Assembly (NCBI GenBank): GCA_017453335.1
Contig: JAFTKI010000049.1
Span: 9,589-73,588, forward strand
From: Clostridia bacterium
Lineage (GTDB): Bacteria; Bacillota_A; Clostridia; Oscillospirales; CAG-272
Length of the DNA stretch: 64,000 nucleotides
Direction: 5' to 3'
In this document: positions 51,401 to 58,965 of the stretch, in pieces
Layout: each line of letters opens with the position of its first letter
Numbering within the stretch: position 1 is the stretch's first letter
The notes under the pieces: model-generated
What the model saw: only the letters and a program-made list of their open reading frames with translations
Databases searched by the model: none
Told to the model about the DNA's origin: nothing
Translations under genes and position numbers: made by a program

Positions 51401-52459
51401 ATGAGAGTTATAGCAGTTATCGGTTGCGGACGTATTTCCCGTACCCATTTCCCTGCACTTGAGAAGATCGATAATCTTCGCATCAAATATGCTTGTGACC
51501 TGATCGAAGAAAAGGCACAGTATGCAAAGGACAACTATTCCAAGGTTGAGAACGTGATCACCGATTATAATATCGCGCTCAACGACCCCGAGGTGCAGGC
51601 TGTTTGGGTTCTTACTCCCAACTATGCACACTACACCGTTACGATGGACGCACTTCGCGCAGGCAAGCACGTATTCTGCGAAAAGCCGATCACCGTTAAC
51701 TATGAGCTGTCCTGTGAAATGGCAGAAGAGGCAAACAAGCGCGGCTTGATGCTCAATATCGGTGTTGTAAACCGTTACAGAAAGTCTGTTGAGAAGCTGG
51801 CAGAGATGAACCGTGAGGGTAAGTTCGGTAAGCTTTATCATGTTTACTGCTCTTTCCGCGCATTCCGTTCGATCCCCGGCTTGGGCGGTCCCTTCACCAC
51901 GAAGGAGCAGTCCGGTGGCGGCGTTCTGATCGACTGGGGCGTACACTTCTTTGACCTGATCATGTACATCCTCGGCGGCGACACCGAGCTGATCAACCTG
52001 ACTGCCGATTCCTACAACGCGGTAGGAAAGGATATGAAGGCATACAAGCACGACGTTCCCATGTGGGCAGAGGATACCAGCGATGTTGAGAACGGTACGA
52101 TGGACGTTGATGACTTCATCACCGGTTATATCCGTACCAACAATGCGTCTATTTCCTTCAATGGAGCTTGGGCGCAGAATATCAATAAACCCGAAATGTT
52201 CGTTGACTTCCTGGGTGACAAGGGCGGTGCACGTCTGTCTTACGGTAAGAACTTTGAGTTCTACGATGGCGAGACTCTGGAAATCATTCCGAACGAAGAA
52301 AAGGATCCCAATCCCTTCGTATGCGAGGATGCTGCATTCCTGGAAGCAATCGAAACCGGCGTGAAGACGAGATCTCACGTTGATAACGTGCTGATCACCG
52401 CAAAGCTGATGCAGGGTCTGTACGATTCGGCAGCAGAGAAGCAGGAAATCGTTTTCTGA
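51401..52459 (+). CDS. Gfo/Idh/MocA-family oxidoreductase (second copy)
   Basis: A 352-residue NAD(P)-dependent oxidoreductase: Rossmann motif AVIGCGRISRTH, catalytic VFCEKPITVNYE, and C-terminal sheet region (GGVLIDWGVHFFDLIMYILGG). Only modestly like the copy at 31632. Probably a sugar or inositol dehydrogenase; it is monocistronic with a strong terminator and next to the fucosidase cluster. Confidence 0.9.
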   Translation: MRVIAVIGCGRISRTHFPALEKIDNLRIKYACDLIEEKAQYAKDNYSKVENVITDYNIALNDPEVQAVWVLTPNYAHYTVTMDALRAGKHVFCEKPITVNYELSCEMAEEANKRGLMLNIGVVNRYRKSVEKLAEMNREGKFGKLYHVYCSFRAFRSIPGLGGPFTTKEQSGGGVLIDWGVHFFDLIMYILGGDTELINLTADSYNAVGKDMKAYKHDVPMWAEDTSDVENGTMDVDDFITGYIRTNNASISFNGAWAQNINKPEMFVDFLGDKGGARLSYGKNFEFYDGETLEIIPNEEKDPNPFVCEDAAFLEAIETGVKTRSHVDNVLITAKLMQGLYDSAAEKQEIVF

Positions 52460-52472
52460 GAATGATCAATAT

Positions 52473-52510
52473 ACAAAAGAGGCAAGTCCGATCGGACTTG
52501 CCTCTTTTGT
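52473..52510. terminator. Bidirectional terminator
   Basis: Perfect 19-bp inverted repeat (ACAAAAGAGGCAAGTCCGA and complement) between convergent genes. Confidence 0.9.
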
Positions 52511-52521
52511 ATGCTTTGTGA

Positions 52522-53775
52522 TTACTTGCTTTGAAATGCCTCCACAATATATCCAAAACGGAACACGCCGAGTTCGGATTCATTTGGCTCGACTTCGAAT
52601 CGGATCCTTTTTCGGCCCCGAGGAAGGTCGATCCAATCTCCCATATAATTCATGCAATGCCAGGGGGAGCGACAGGTGATCTTCCCTACAGCCTGCCCGT
52701 TTGCATACACTGTTGCATACAATCCACCCTTCGCGGAGGGATGGGGCATACAAATTCGATCGGCATCGGTATCAAATTCCAGCAAGGCTCCCCGCGGTTG
52801 TTCGGTCTGCATTACACCGCAGGAAAAACTCAATGCGGAAAAGCATCGCTCCTTCAGTGTCAGGCGAGGATCGTCGCAAAGAAAGGGCTTTTCCTTTGTA
52901 TATAGCCTCCAGGCTCCATGATAAACGAGGCGATCGGAGCTTGCGGGAATGTAATGATACCGCTCTGTCAGTATCGGGAGCTGTTCCCGACAATAGGGCT
53001 CTGCTTGCTGTTGAAAGGGGGCGAAATATTTCTTGGGATTTTGCAGAATCGCATTGACGATTGATCTGTGATATTGCATATAGCCCAAAGGATAGGGATG
53101 GACATTAAAGCTTCCGTCCTCGCATTGCGGATAGAAAGAAGAGAGAAACGCATCAAAAGTGAGTTCTGCGTTTGCTTCCTTTTGTCTTACGTATTCGTTC
53201 GCCAGATCTTGCATGGCGTCTACCGTACCGATCCCGTAGTAATCCAAAAGCTCCTGCTTTGCCAGGCATCCCTTACGGTATACCGCGAATTCCTCGGAGG
53301 CGGACTCCAACGGAAGCGGCACGTGCATATAAATGATAGAAGGAATCTTTTCAAGCTTCATGCACTGTCGGATCATGCTTTCCAAATAGAGACGGTGGGT
53401 ATAGGCGGTTTCCTCGTTCCACTGCGCAAGCGTTTGAACGCGATCGTTGCAGGAGAATTCAATAAAGATCAAATCGGGCTGATGAGACAGCACGTCACGG
53501 TGAAAGCGAACAGAGCCGTAGTCGCTGCCCGTACCGCCCAGCCCTGCGCCGATTGCGGTGATCTTCCGAAAGGGAAACAGTCCCGAAAGGAATTTGGTTA
53601 CGGAGCTTGTCCATTTCAGAGCGGGATCGTCCAAGCTTGTTCCTTCGTAATCGATCTCTCCTTCGGTCAAGGAGCCGCCGAGAAAGGCGACGGTCAAAGG
53701 CTCTTTGGAAAGCGTATCAAGCTCACCCGTTTCTGTAAAAAAGGCTTTTCCCGCAAGGATTTTTGAATGTTTCAT
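52522..53775 (-). CDS. SGNH/GDSL-hydrolase, second gene of a fucosidase operon
   Basis: A 417-residue protein with an SGNH domain: block I FLGGSLTEGE, GAGLGGTGSDYG, FSCND (block III-like Asn) and NVHPYPLGY (catalytic His region). A C-terminal ~130-residue beta domain follows. No signal peptide. It starts 4 bp after the GH29 gene, so it likely deacetylates the same glycan. The start at 53775 fits AAGGAG upstream. Confidence 0.85.
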   Translation of the reverse strand: MKHSKILAGKAFFTETGELDTLSKEPLTVAFLGGSLTEGEIDYEGTSLDDPALKWTSSVTKFLSGLFPFRKITAIGAGLGGTGSDYGSVRFHRDVLSHQPDLIFIEFSCNDRVQTLAQWNEETAYTHRLYLESMIRQCMKLEKIPSIIYMHVPLPLESASEEFAVYRKGCLAKQELLDYYGIGTVDAMQDLANEYVRQKEANAELTFDAFLSSFYPQCEDGSFNVHPYPLGYMQYHRSIVNAILQNPKKYFAPFQQQAEPYCREQLPILTERYHYIPASSDRLVYHGAWRLYTKEKPFLCDDPRLTLKERCFSALSFSCGVMQTEQPRGALLEFDTDADRICMPHPSAKGGLYATVYANGQAVGKITCRSPWHCMNYMGDWIDLPRGRKRIRFEVEPNESELGVFRFGYIVEAFQSK

Positions 53776-53779
53776 GGGC

Positions 53780-54766
53780 TTATTTGCTCCTTCTGCCAAC
53801 CTCGCGCAGAATTTCGATCGAGGGAACGGGGATGCGCCCAAGATGATCGGGACCTACGTTGAGCAGATAGTTTACGCCGCGCTCGTTGAGGTGTTGCTTC
53901 AATTCAAGAACCTTGTCGGCACTCTTCCAGTTGTCGTCATAATACTTGAATCCCCAGGTATCGTTGAGCGTAGTAGGGGATTCCACCAAAGCGTCGTGCA
54001 TATATTCGTCGGGAATTTCATTGTCCTTCATAGATCTGTAGTCTCCCATGCCGTTTCCGATGCGGCTGTTGACCAGGCAGTTAGGCTGTAATTCCTTTAC
54101 CAGATCAAACAGTTCCTTGGAATGCTCTGCGGTGATCACACGGGGAGTATCAAACCAGATCAGGCATAGGTCACCGTATTTGGTAAGGATCTCTCGAACC
54201 TGTGGCAAAATTTTATTGCGGAAGCAGATCTCAAAATCCTTTTCGTTGGGGTTGGTAAAGTCCCAGTTGTTCGTCCATTCCTCACGGTCCTGGTATTTGT
54301 TGAAATACTTGGGATTGTTGTTGCTGTAACCGCCGCCGTGAGGCTCGTGCCAATCCAATTCCTGAGAGTAGTACAAACCAAGCTTGAGTCCGTATTTTTT
54401 GCAGGCGGCAGCCAGCTCACCGATCACATCGCGTCCAAACGGCGTTGCGTCCACCACGTTGTAGCTGTCGCACTCGGATTTGAACATACAAAAGCCGTCA
54501 TGATGCTTGCTGGTCATCACAATGTAGTTCATTCCTGCGTCGCGTGCCAGCTTCACCCATTCCTCTGCGTCAAAGTAAATGGGATTGAAGCTTTTTGCCA
54601 GCTGCTCGTATTCTGCCTTCGGGATTTGAAAATAGTGCTGCACCCACTCGGCGATCTTGTCGCCCATGCGCTGTCCGCGGTATTCTCCTGCCAACAGGCT
54701 GTAAAGCCCCCAGTGGATCATCATACCGAATTTTGCCTCTTCCTTAAACCATTTTTTGTTATCCAT
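53780..54766 (-). CDS. GH29 alpha-L-fucosidase, catalytic domain only
   Basis: A 328-residue GH29 enzyme: WFKEEAKFGMMIHWGLYSL, YIVMTSKHHDGFCMFKS, LGLYYSQELDWHEP, and the nucleophile Asp in LCLIWFDTPR. It is shorter than the usual ~450 residues and lacks the C-terminal beta-sandwich. No signal peptide, so it works on imported fucosides. ATG 54766 has AAGGAG upstream. An AraC regulator is divergent. Confidence 0.92.
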   Translation of the reverse strand: MDNKKWFKEEAKFGMMIHWGLYSLLAGEYRGQRMGDKIAEWVQHYFQIPKAEYEQLAKSFNPIYFDAEEWVKLARDAGMNYIVMTSKHHDGFCMFKSECDSYNVVDATPFGRDVIGELAAACKKYGLKLGLYYSQELDWHEPHGGGYSNNNPKYFNKYQDREEWTNNWDFTNPNEKDFEICFRNKILPQVREILTKYGDLCLIWFDTPRVITAEHSKELFDLVKELQPNCLVNSRIGNGMGDYRSMKDNEIPDEYMHDALVESPTTLNDTWGFKYYDDNWKSADKVLELKQHLNERGVNYLLNVGPDHLGRIPVPSIEILREVGRRSK

Positions 54767-54780
54767 ACCGATTCTCCTTG

Positions 54781-54809
54781 TTGACAAATTTTGATTTTTC
54801 TGATAAAAT
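54781..54809 (+). promoter_or_regulatory. Promoter of the AraC gene at 54915
   Basis: TTGACA (54781-54786), 17-bp spacer, TAAAAT (54804-54809). Confidence 0.75.
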
Positions 54810-54834
54810 AGATTTTGTTACAGAGTCTGTTTTT

Positions 54835-54862
54835 ATTTTATCATAAATAGCTTTTTTGTCTA
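54835..54862 (-). promoter_or_regulatory. Promoter of the GH29/SGNH operon
   Basis: Minus-strand TAGACA (54862-54857), 16-bp spacer, TAAAAT (54840-54835). It lies between the divergent start sites, where the AraC protein could act. Confidence 0.6.
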
Positions 54863-54914
54863 TGGTGATTATCGTTCATTTATTGTTTAAAATCGACTTT
54901 TGGGAGAAGAGAAA

Positions 54915-55664
54915 ATGGAATTGGGAAGATTATATGTATACGGTCATTGCTATGCGCCGAAACGGTGGCGATACGATCAGAACAGGCGGGTGAACCGACT
55001 TTATTACATTTACGGAGGACGCGGCGGCTGTCGATATCAAGGGCGTGAGTATCGGTTTGAGGCAGGGAAGGTCTATTTTATACCGTACCATAAGGATCTG
55101 ATCCTGTTCAGTGACGAAAACGATCCGATTTTACATACGTATGCCGATTTTGAGTTGATTCCGCCCATTGTTTGCGATCGTGTGCTGTCTGCCGATCCGC
55201 AAAATGATCCCGTATTTTCTGCGGCAGTCAACGTTTTTTGTCGGAACGGGGAAGGGGGCGCGGTGCAGAAAGGGAAAACTGCCGTTTTGACGGAGAGCGG
55301 AGCCTTGGAGCGGCTGTTTACCTCTGCGATCCTGTATGTGATCGACCGCTTGGTTCAAATTCATGAGATCCCTGTGATTCGTGACGAGGTGATCTTAAGC
55401 GCGCTTACACGCATCCACAATGATATCGGGCAATCACTCTCGGTTTCCGAGCTCGCCGCAAACGCTTATATGAATTGCGATAGCTTCATCCGCCGTTTTC
55501 ACCGTGTGCTTGGCACCACTCCTTATGCCTACATCAAGCAGCTTCGGTTGCGTACCGCGTCCTATCTGCGCGAGTCGGGGATGCCGCTTGGGGAGATCGC
55601 ATCCGAAACAGGCTATGCCGATGCAACTTCGCTATTACATGCCCTGCAAGAGAAAAATAAATAA
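54915..55664 (+). CDS. AraC-family regulator of the fucosidase operon
   Basis: A 249-residue regulator. The N-terminal cupin (residues ~20-75: LYYIYGGRGGCRYQGREYRFEAGKVYFIPYH) is followed by two helix-turn-helix units (LSVSELAANAYMNCDSFIRRFHRVLGTTPYAYIKQLRL; PLGEIASETGYADATSLLHAL). The second unit is truncated relative to most AraC proteins. Divergent from GH29. ATG 54915 has GGGAGA upstream. Confidence 0.88.
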   Translation: MELGRLYVYGHCYAPKRWRYDQNRRVNRLYYIYGGRGGCRYQGREYRFEAGKVYFIPYHKDLILFSDENDPILHTYADFELIPPIVCDRVLSADPQNDPVFSAAVNVFCRNGEGGAVQKGKTAVLTESGALERLFTSAILYVIDRLVQIHEIPVIRDEVILSALTRIHNDIGQSLSVSELAANAYMNCDSFIRRFHRVLGTTPYAYIKQLRLRTASYLRESGMPLGEIASETGYADATSLLHALQEKNK

Positions 55665-55708
55665 AAACGGTCACCGTGCTGTGGTTTACTGAGCACGGTG
55701 ACCGTTTT
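55663..55708. terminator. Bidirectional terminator
   Basis: A 17-bp stem (AAAACGGTCACCGTGCT and complement) between convergent genes. Confidence 0.9.
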
Positions 55709-55719
55709 AGTGATAGGAT

Positions 55720-56700
55720 TTATTTCTTTTCAAGCTCGATCGTTGCGGTAACGATGAATTTCTTTACCGAATCAATGATCCGCTCACACTGGGGCTTGTT
55801 GTCGTAGGATTCTCCGATGAACGCGGGCGCGGATCCGATATTTTTGAGAACATAGCGGTAGTTCCCGAATTTATCGCGGTCAACAAAGAAGTTGCCCACG
55901 TATGCGGCACGCTTAAAGGATTCAATTCCGTCGCGGCAAGATTTTTCGGTTGCGTAGTAACGGCTGGAGTAGAGGATCTGTCCGTTGTTGGCGGTCAGGT
56001 AGAAGCAATAGTGCTTGTCGCTCTCCTGATAAACCTCCCATTTTCCCATTTTTTGTGCCTTTTCCTCGGCTTTTTCCACGGCTTTCCAGTCGATATCGTT
56101 GGGAGTACGCTTCTCGGCTTTTGCGGCCTCGTACTCTGCAATGGCTTCTCTGTCGGGCATATAACGTACGATCTTTGCGTTGTTCGCAAAATTCTTTACC
56201 GATTCCACGCATTTTACGCACTGGTCGCGCGAGGTATAGTTCTCGCCGTAATATTTACGTGCCAGAATAAAGCGGTAGCGGTTGTATTTATCCACCTTGA
56301 TATCAAACGAGCCTTCTGCAACCGTCTTTTTAAAGGTTTTTACACCGCCAAGAGCGCCCAAAAGAGTGGTGAAGCTGGGGCTGTCAAACAAAATCTGTCC
56401 GTTGTTGGCAATGAGATAGAAGTGATAGCCGTCAACCTCCAGATTGAATTCATACTTGCCCGAGGCTTTTGCCTTGTTGCTCAGAATTTGCGCATCGGCT
56501 TCGGCGATCGCCTCATCAAACGCAATGCGGATATCTTCCTCGGTTGTTTGCAGGAAGAAGGGACGGGATGCCGTTGCCACAGGCGTAGTGTTTGCTTTTT
56601 TTACGGGAGCCTTTTTCGCAGGAGCTTTTGTTGATGCTTTTGCTGCAGGAGCTTCCTTTGCTGTTGTTTCCTTTTTGTCTTTTTTTCCAAGCAGTGCCAT
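55720..56700 (-). CDS. DUF1508 (YegP-like) protein with Lys/Ala-rich N-terminus
   Basis: A 326-residue protein. Residues ~8-45 are Lys/Ala/Pro/Thr-rich (AKASTKAPAKKAPVKKA), like a nucleic-acid-binding tail. Two DUF1508 pairs follow: YHFYLIANNGQILFDSP...NYTSRDQCVKCVESVKNFA (~105-215) and YCFYLTANNGQILYSSR...YDNKPQCERIIDSVKKF (~255-320). The fold's function is unknown. ATG 56700 has GGAGG upstream. Confidence 0.85.
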   Translation of the reverse strand: MALLGKKDKKETTAKEAPAAKASTKAPAKKAPVKKANTTPVATASRPFFLQTTEEDIRIAFDEAIAEADAQILSNKAKASGKYEFNLEVDGYHFYLIANNGQILFDSPSFTTLLGALGGVKTFKKTVAEGSFDIKVDKYNRYRFILARKYYGENYTSRDQCVKCVESVKNFANNAKIVRYMPDREAIAEYEAAKAEKRTPNDIDWKAVEKAEEKAQKMGKWEVYQESDKHYCFYLTANNGQILYSSRYYATEKSCRDGIESFKRAAYVGNFFVDRDKFGNYRYVLKNIGSAPAFIGESYDNKPQCERIIDSVKKFIVTATIELEKK

Positions 56701-56743
56701 GATGCACCTCCAAAAATAAAGATTTGAGAGCCTTTCTACCCAT

Positions 56744-56772
56744 ATTTTAACACAAAACTCGAAAAATGTCAA
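56744..56772 (-). promoter_or_regulatory. Promoter of the DUF1508 gene
   Basis: Minus-strand TTGACA (56772-56767), 17-bp spacer, TAAAAT (56749-56744). Confidence 0.82.
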
Positions 56773-56847
56773 TAAAAATTTGATTACTACGGAAATCGTA
56801 GTTGTGTTGGGTATTGGATTGATAACAATCAAACACAGAAATACAAT

Positions 56848-56900
56848 AAAAAGAGCAAGAACCGTAAGGATTAAACCTACGCTTCTTGCTCTTTTTGCAG
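56848..56900 (-). terminator. Terminator of the ileS-lspA-rluD operon
   Basis: A 14-bp stem AAAAAGAGCAAGAA/TTCTTGCTCTTTTT at the rluD-like stop. Confidence 0.85.
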
Positions 56901-56901
56901 T

Positions 56902-57885
56902 TTATTTTTCGGTGGGGAAAAGGATCTCCACGATCTTTTTCATATTTTCGGGCAGGGGAGAGGAAAAGCGCACAAGCTCTTTGTTTTTTGGGTGGACAAA
57001 TTCCAGCTCCTTGGCGTGAAGTGCTTGCCCTGTGATCAGCTTTTTATGCTTTGCCTCGAATTGCGTGTTTGCACCGCCGTAAACCGAGTCTCCCAAAAGG
57101 GGATGACCGATCGATGCCGTATGTACACGGATCTGGTGGGTTCGTCCCGTTTCCAGTTCGCAGCGCAACAGTGTAAAGGACTGACCGTCGGCACAGCCTC
57201 TTGCAAGGACTGTCCAGTGTGTGACCGCATCGCGGGATTTCAGATCGGCGTTTCTTATCACCGCCATACGCTTGCGATCTACGGGGTGTCTGCCGATCGG
57301 CGCATCCACCGTTCCGCTGTCCTCCTTGAAGTTCCCGATCGCAACCGCGTAATAGGTGCGTCGGATATGGTGACCTTTGAGCTGTGCGGCAAGAGCCAGG
57401 TGTGTTTCATCATTTTTCGCAACCACCAACAGCCCCGAGGTGTCTTTATCAATGCGGTGTACGATTCCCGGGCGCATCACTCCGCCGATTCCCGAAAGTG
57501 AATCCTTGCAGTGATACAAAAGAGCGTTGACCAGCGTTCCGTCGGGATTTCCTGCGGCGGGATGCACCACCATGCCAACAGGCTTGTTGATCACAATCAA
57601 GTCATCGTCCTCGTACACGATATCCAAAGGGATATTTTGCGGGATCGCTTCACAAGGCTCCGGCTCGGGAAGCAGGATTTCCACAATGTCGCCCCCGTTT
57701 ACACGGTAATTCTTGGAACCCGCTTTGCCGTTTACCCGAATCGCCTCGGTTTCGATCAGCCGCGCGAGTGCCGAGCGCGAAAGCTCGGTGGCATCTGCCG
57801 CAAACCGATCCAAGCGTTTTCCCGCATCCTCAGCCGCCGCGGTCAGTACGGTAACGTTGCTGTCTTCCAACCATTCAGGCTTCAT
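56902..57885 (-). CDS. RluA/RluD-family 23S rRNA pseudouridine synthase
   Basis: A 327-residue protein: an S4 RNA-binding domain (residues ~20-75, GKRLDRFAADATELSRSALARLIETEAIRVNG) and a catalytic domain with HRIDKDTSGLLVVAKND (catalytic Asp) and ETGRTHQIRVHTASIGHPLLGD. It modifies uridines in 23S rRNA. ATG 57885 has GGAGA upstream and overlaps the lspA stop by ~11 bp, a frequent lspA-rluD pairing. Confidence 0.93.
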   Translation of the reverse strand: MKPEWLEDSNVTVLTAAAEDAGKRLDRFAADATELSRSALARLIETEAIRVNGKAGSKNYRVNGGDIVEILLPEPEPCEAIPQNIPLDIVYEDDDLIVINKPVGMVVHPAAGNPDGTLVNALLYHCKDSLSGIGGVMRPGIVHRIDKDTSGLLVVAKNDETHLALAAQLKGHHIRRTYYAVAIGNFKEDSGTVDAPIGRHPVDRKRMAVIRNADLKSRDAVTHWTVLARGCADGQSFTLLRCELETGRTHQIRVHTASIGHPLLGDSVYGGANTQFEAKHKKLITGQALHAKELEFVHPKNKELVRFSSPLPENMKKIVEILFPTEK

Positions 57886-58402
57886 GATCATTCTCCGCTT
57901 GATTTTTGTCGGTCACACCGCCGTTTTGCTTTGCCAATCGCTCTTGCTTGAACTCGTGCACCGTGTCGGCAATCAGGAATCCGATCACCGTAAATGCTCC
58001 AACGGTTACGAAGCAATCTGCCACGTTGAAGATCGGGAAGTCGATCAATGTGAAATCGAGAAAATCGGTCACATACCCCAACAGCACGCGGTCGATCATG
58101 TTTCCGATGCCGCCGCCGATGATCATTGCGATCGCAATCTTCATCCACTTGGATTGCTTGCAAAAGGCAAAAAGATAGACCGTAAGACCAATGATTGCTA
58201 CGGTGGAGAAGATCATAAACACCCAACGCTCATCCTTGAGAATTCCCCAAGCGGCACCCGTGTTGCGGGCGTGAGTGAAATGGAACACGTCCTCCCACAG
58301 AGGGAAGGTCTCGTGATAGTCAAGATACACCACGGTCAGCCATTTGGTCAGTTGATCAAGCGCAACTGCGCCGACGATGATGCCGATCAGCAACCAGATC
58401 AT
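57875..58402 (-). CDS. lspA: Lipoprotein signal peptidase
   Basis: A 175-residue aspartic protease with four TM helices that cleaves diacylated prolipoproteins. The catalytic Asp pair lies in GNMIDRVLLGYV and FPIFNVADC; HARNTGAAWG is the conserved N-terminal motif. It follows ileS by ~95 bp and overlaps rluD. A substrate in this window is the VWA lipoprotein. Confidence 0.95.
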   Translation of the reverse strand: MIWLLIGIIVGAVALDQLTKWLTVVYLDYHETFPLWEDVFHFTHARNTGAAWGILKDERWVFMIFSTVAIIGLTVYLFAFCKQSKWMKIAIAMIIGGGIGNMIDRVLLGYVTDFLDFTLIDFPIFNVADCFVTVGAFTVIGFLIADTVHEFKQERLAKQNGGVTDKNQAENDHEA

Positions 58403-58462
58403 AGTTCATTCCTTTCTAAAAGCGCAGCAAATCGCCCGCTTTTGGCTTGGTTTTCGAAACGG

Positions 58463-58487
58463 GGGAGAAGCCGCAAGGACTTCTCCC
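58463..58487 (-). other. Hairpin in the ileS-lspA gap
   Basis: An 8-bp stem GGGAGAAG/CTTCTCCC without a T run; possibly an RNA processing or stabilising element. Confidence 0.4.
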
Positions 58488-58497
58488 TCTTTATTTG

Positions 58498-58965
58498 TTA
58501 CTGTGCAAGGATCGCTTTGCAGCGTGCGCAAAGGAATCCGCCGTCCTCGGTATGCTCACCCTCGGTCGAGTAAGTCCAGCAACGGTCGCACTTGCAGCCG
58601 TCTGCAGGCTCAACCAGAACGCTGACTCCCGAAAGTCCTTCGGTGTGCGCTCCCTCGGGAGCCTTTTCGTTGGAAAGCGTTACGCCGGACACGATGAATA
58701 CGGTGTTCAGCTCCTTGCCAAACGCTTGAAGCATTTCCATCATCTCGGCATCCTCTGTGTAAAGCGTTACCTTTGCATCCAAGGATTTACCAACCTTTTT
58801 TTCGTTGCGCGCCAGCTCCAGCGCCTTCATCACGTCATCGCGCATCTGGAAGAGCTTGTTCCACTTTTCTGCCACCTCGGTGAAGCAAAGTGCTTCATCA
58901 TAAGCGGGCATATCGTTGAGGAATACGCTCTCGGTCTTGTCTTTTGCGGTGTGGGGGATCGCCTG
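58498..58965 (-). pseudogene. ileS: C-terminal part of isoleucyl-tRNA synthetase, cut off by in-frame TGA
   Basis: Continuation of ileS in the same frame beyond the TGA at 58966-58968: it reads QAIPHTAKDKTESVFLNDMPAYDE and ends with the zinc domain CKCDRCWTYS...CARC. Read through the TGA, the product would be ~933 residues, the normal IleRS size. If the stop is real, this region could only be made by readthrough or reinitiation at a downstream ATG (58911), which lacks a clear ribosome site. Confidence 0.85.
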
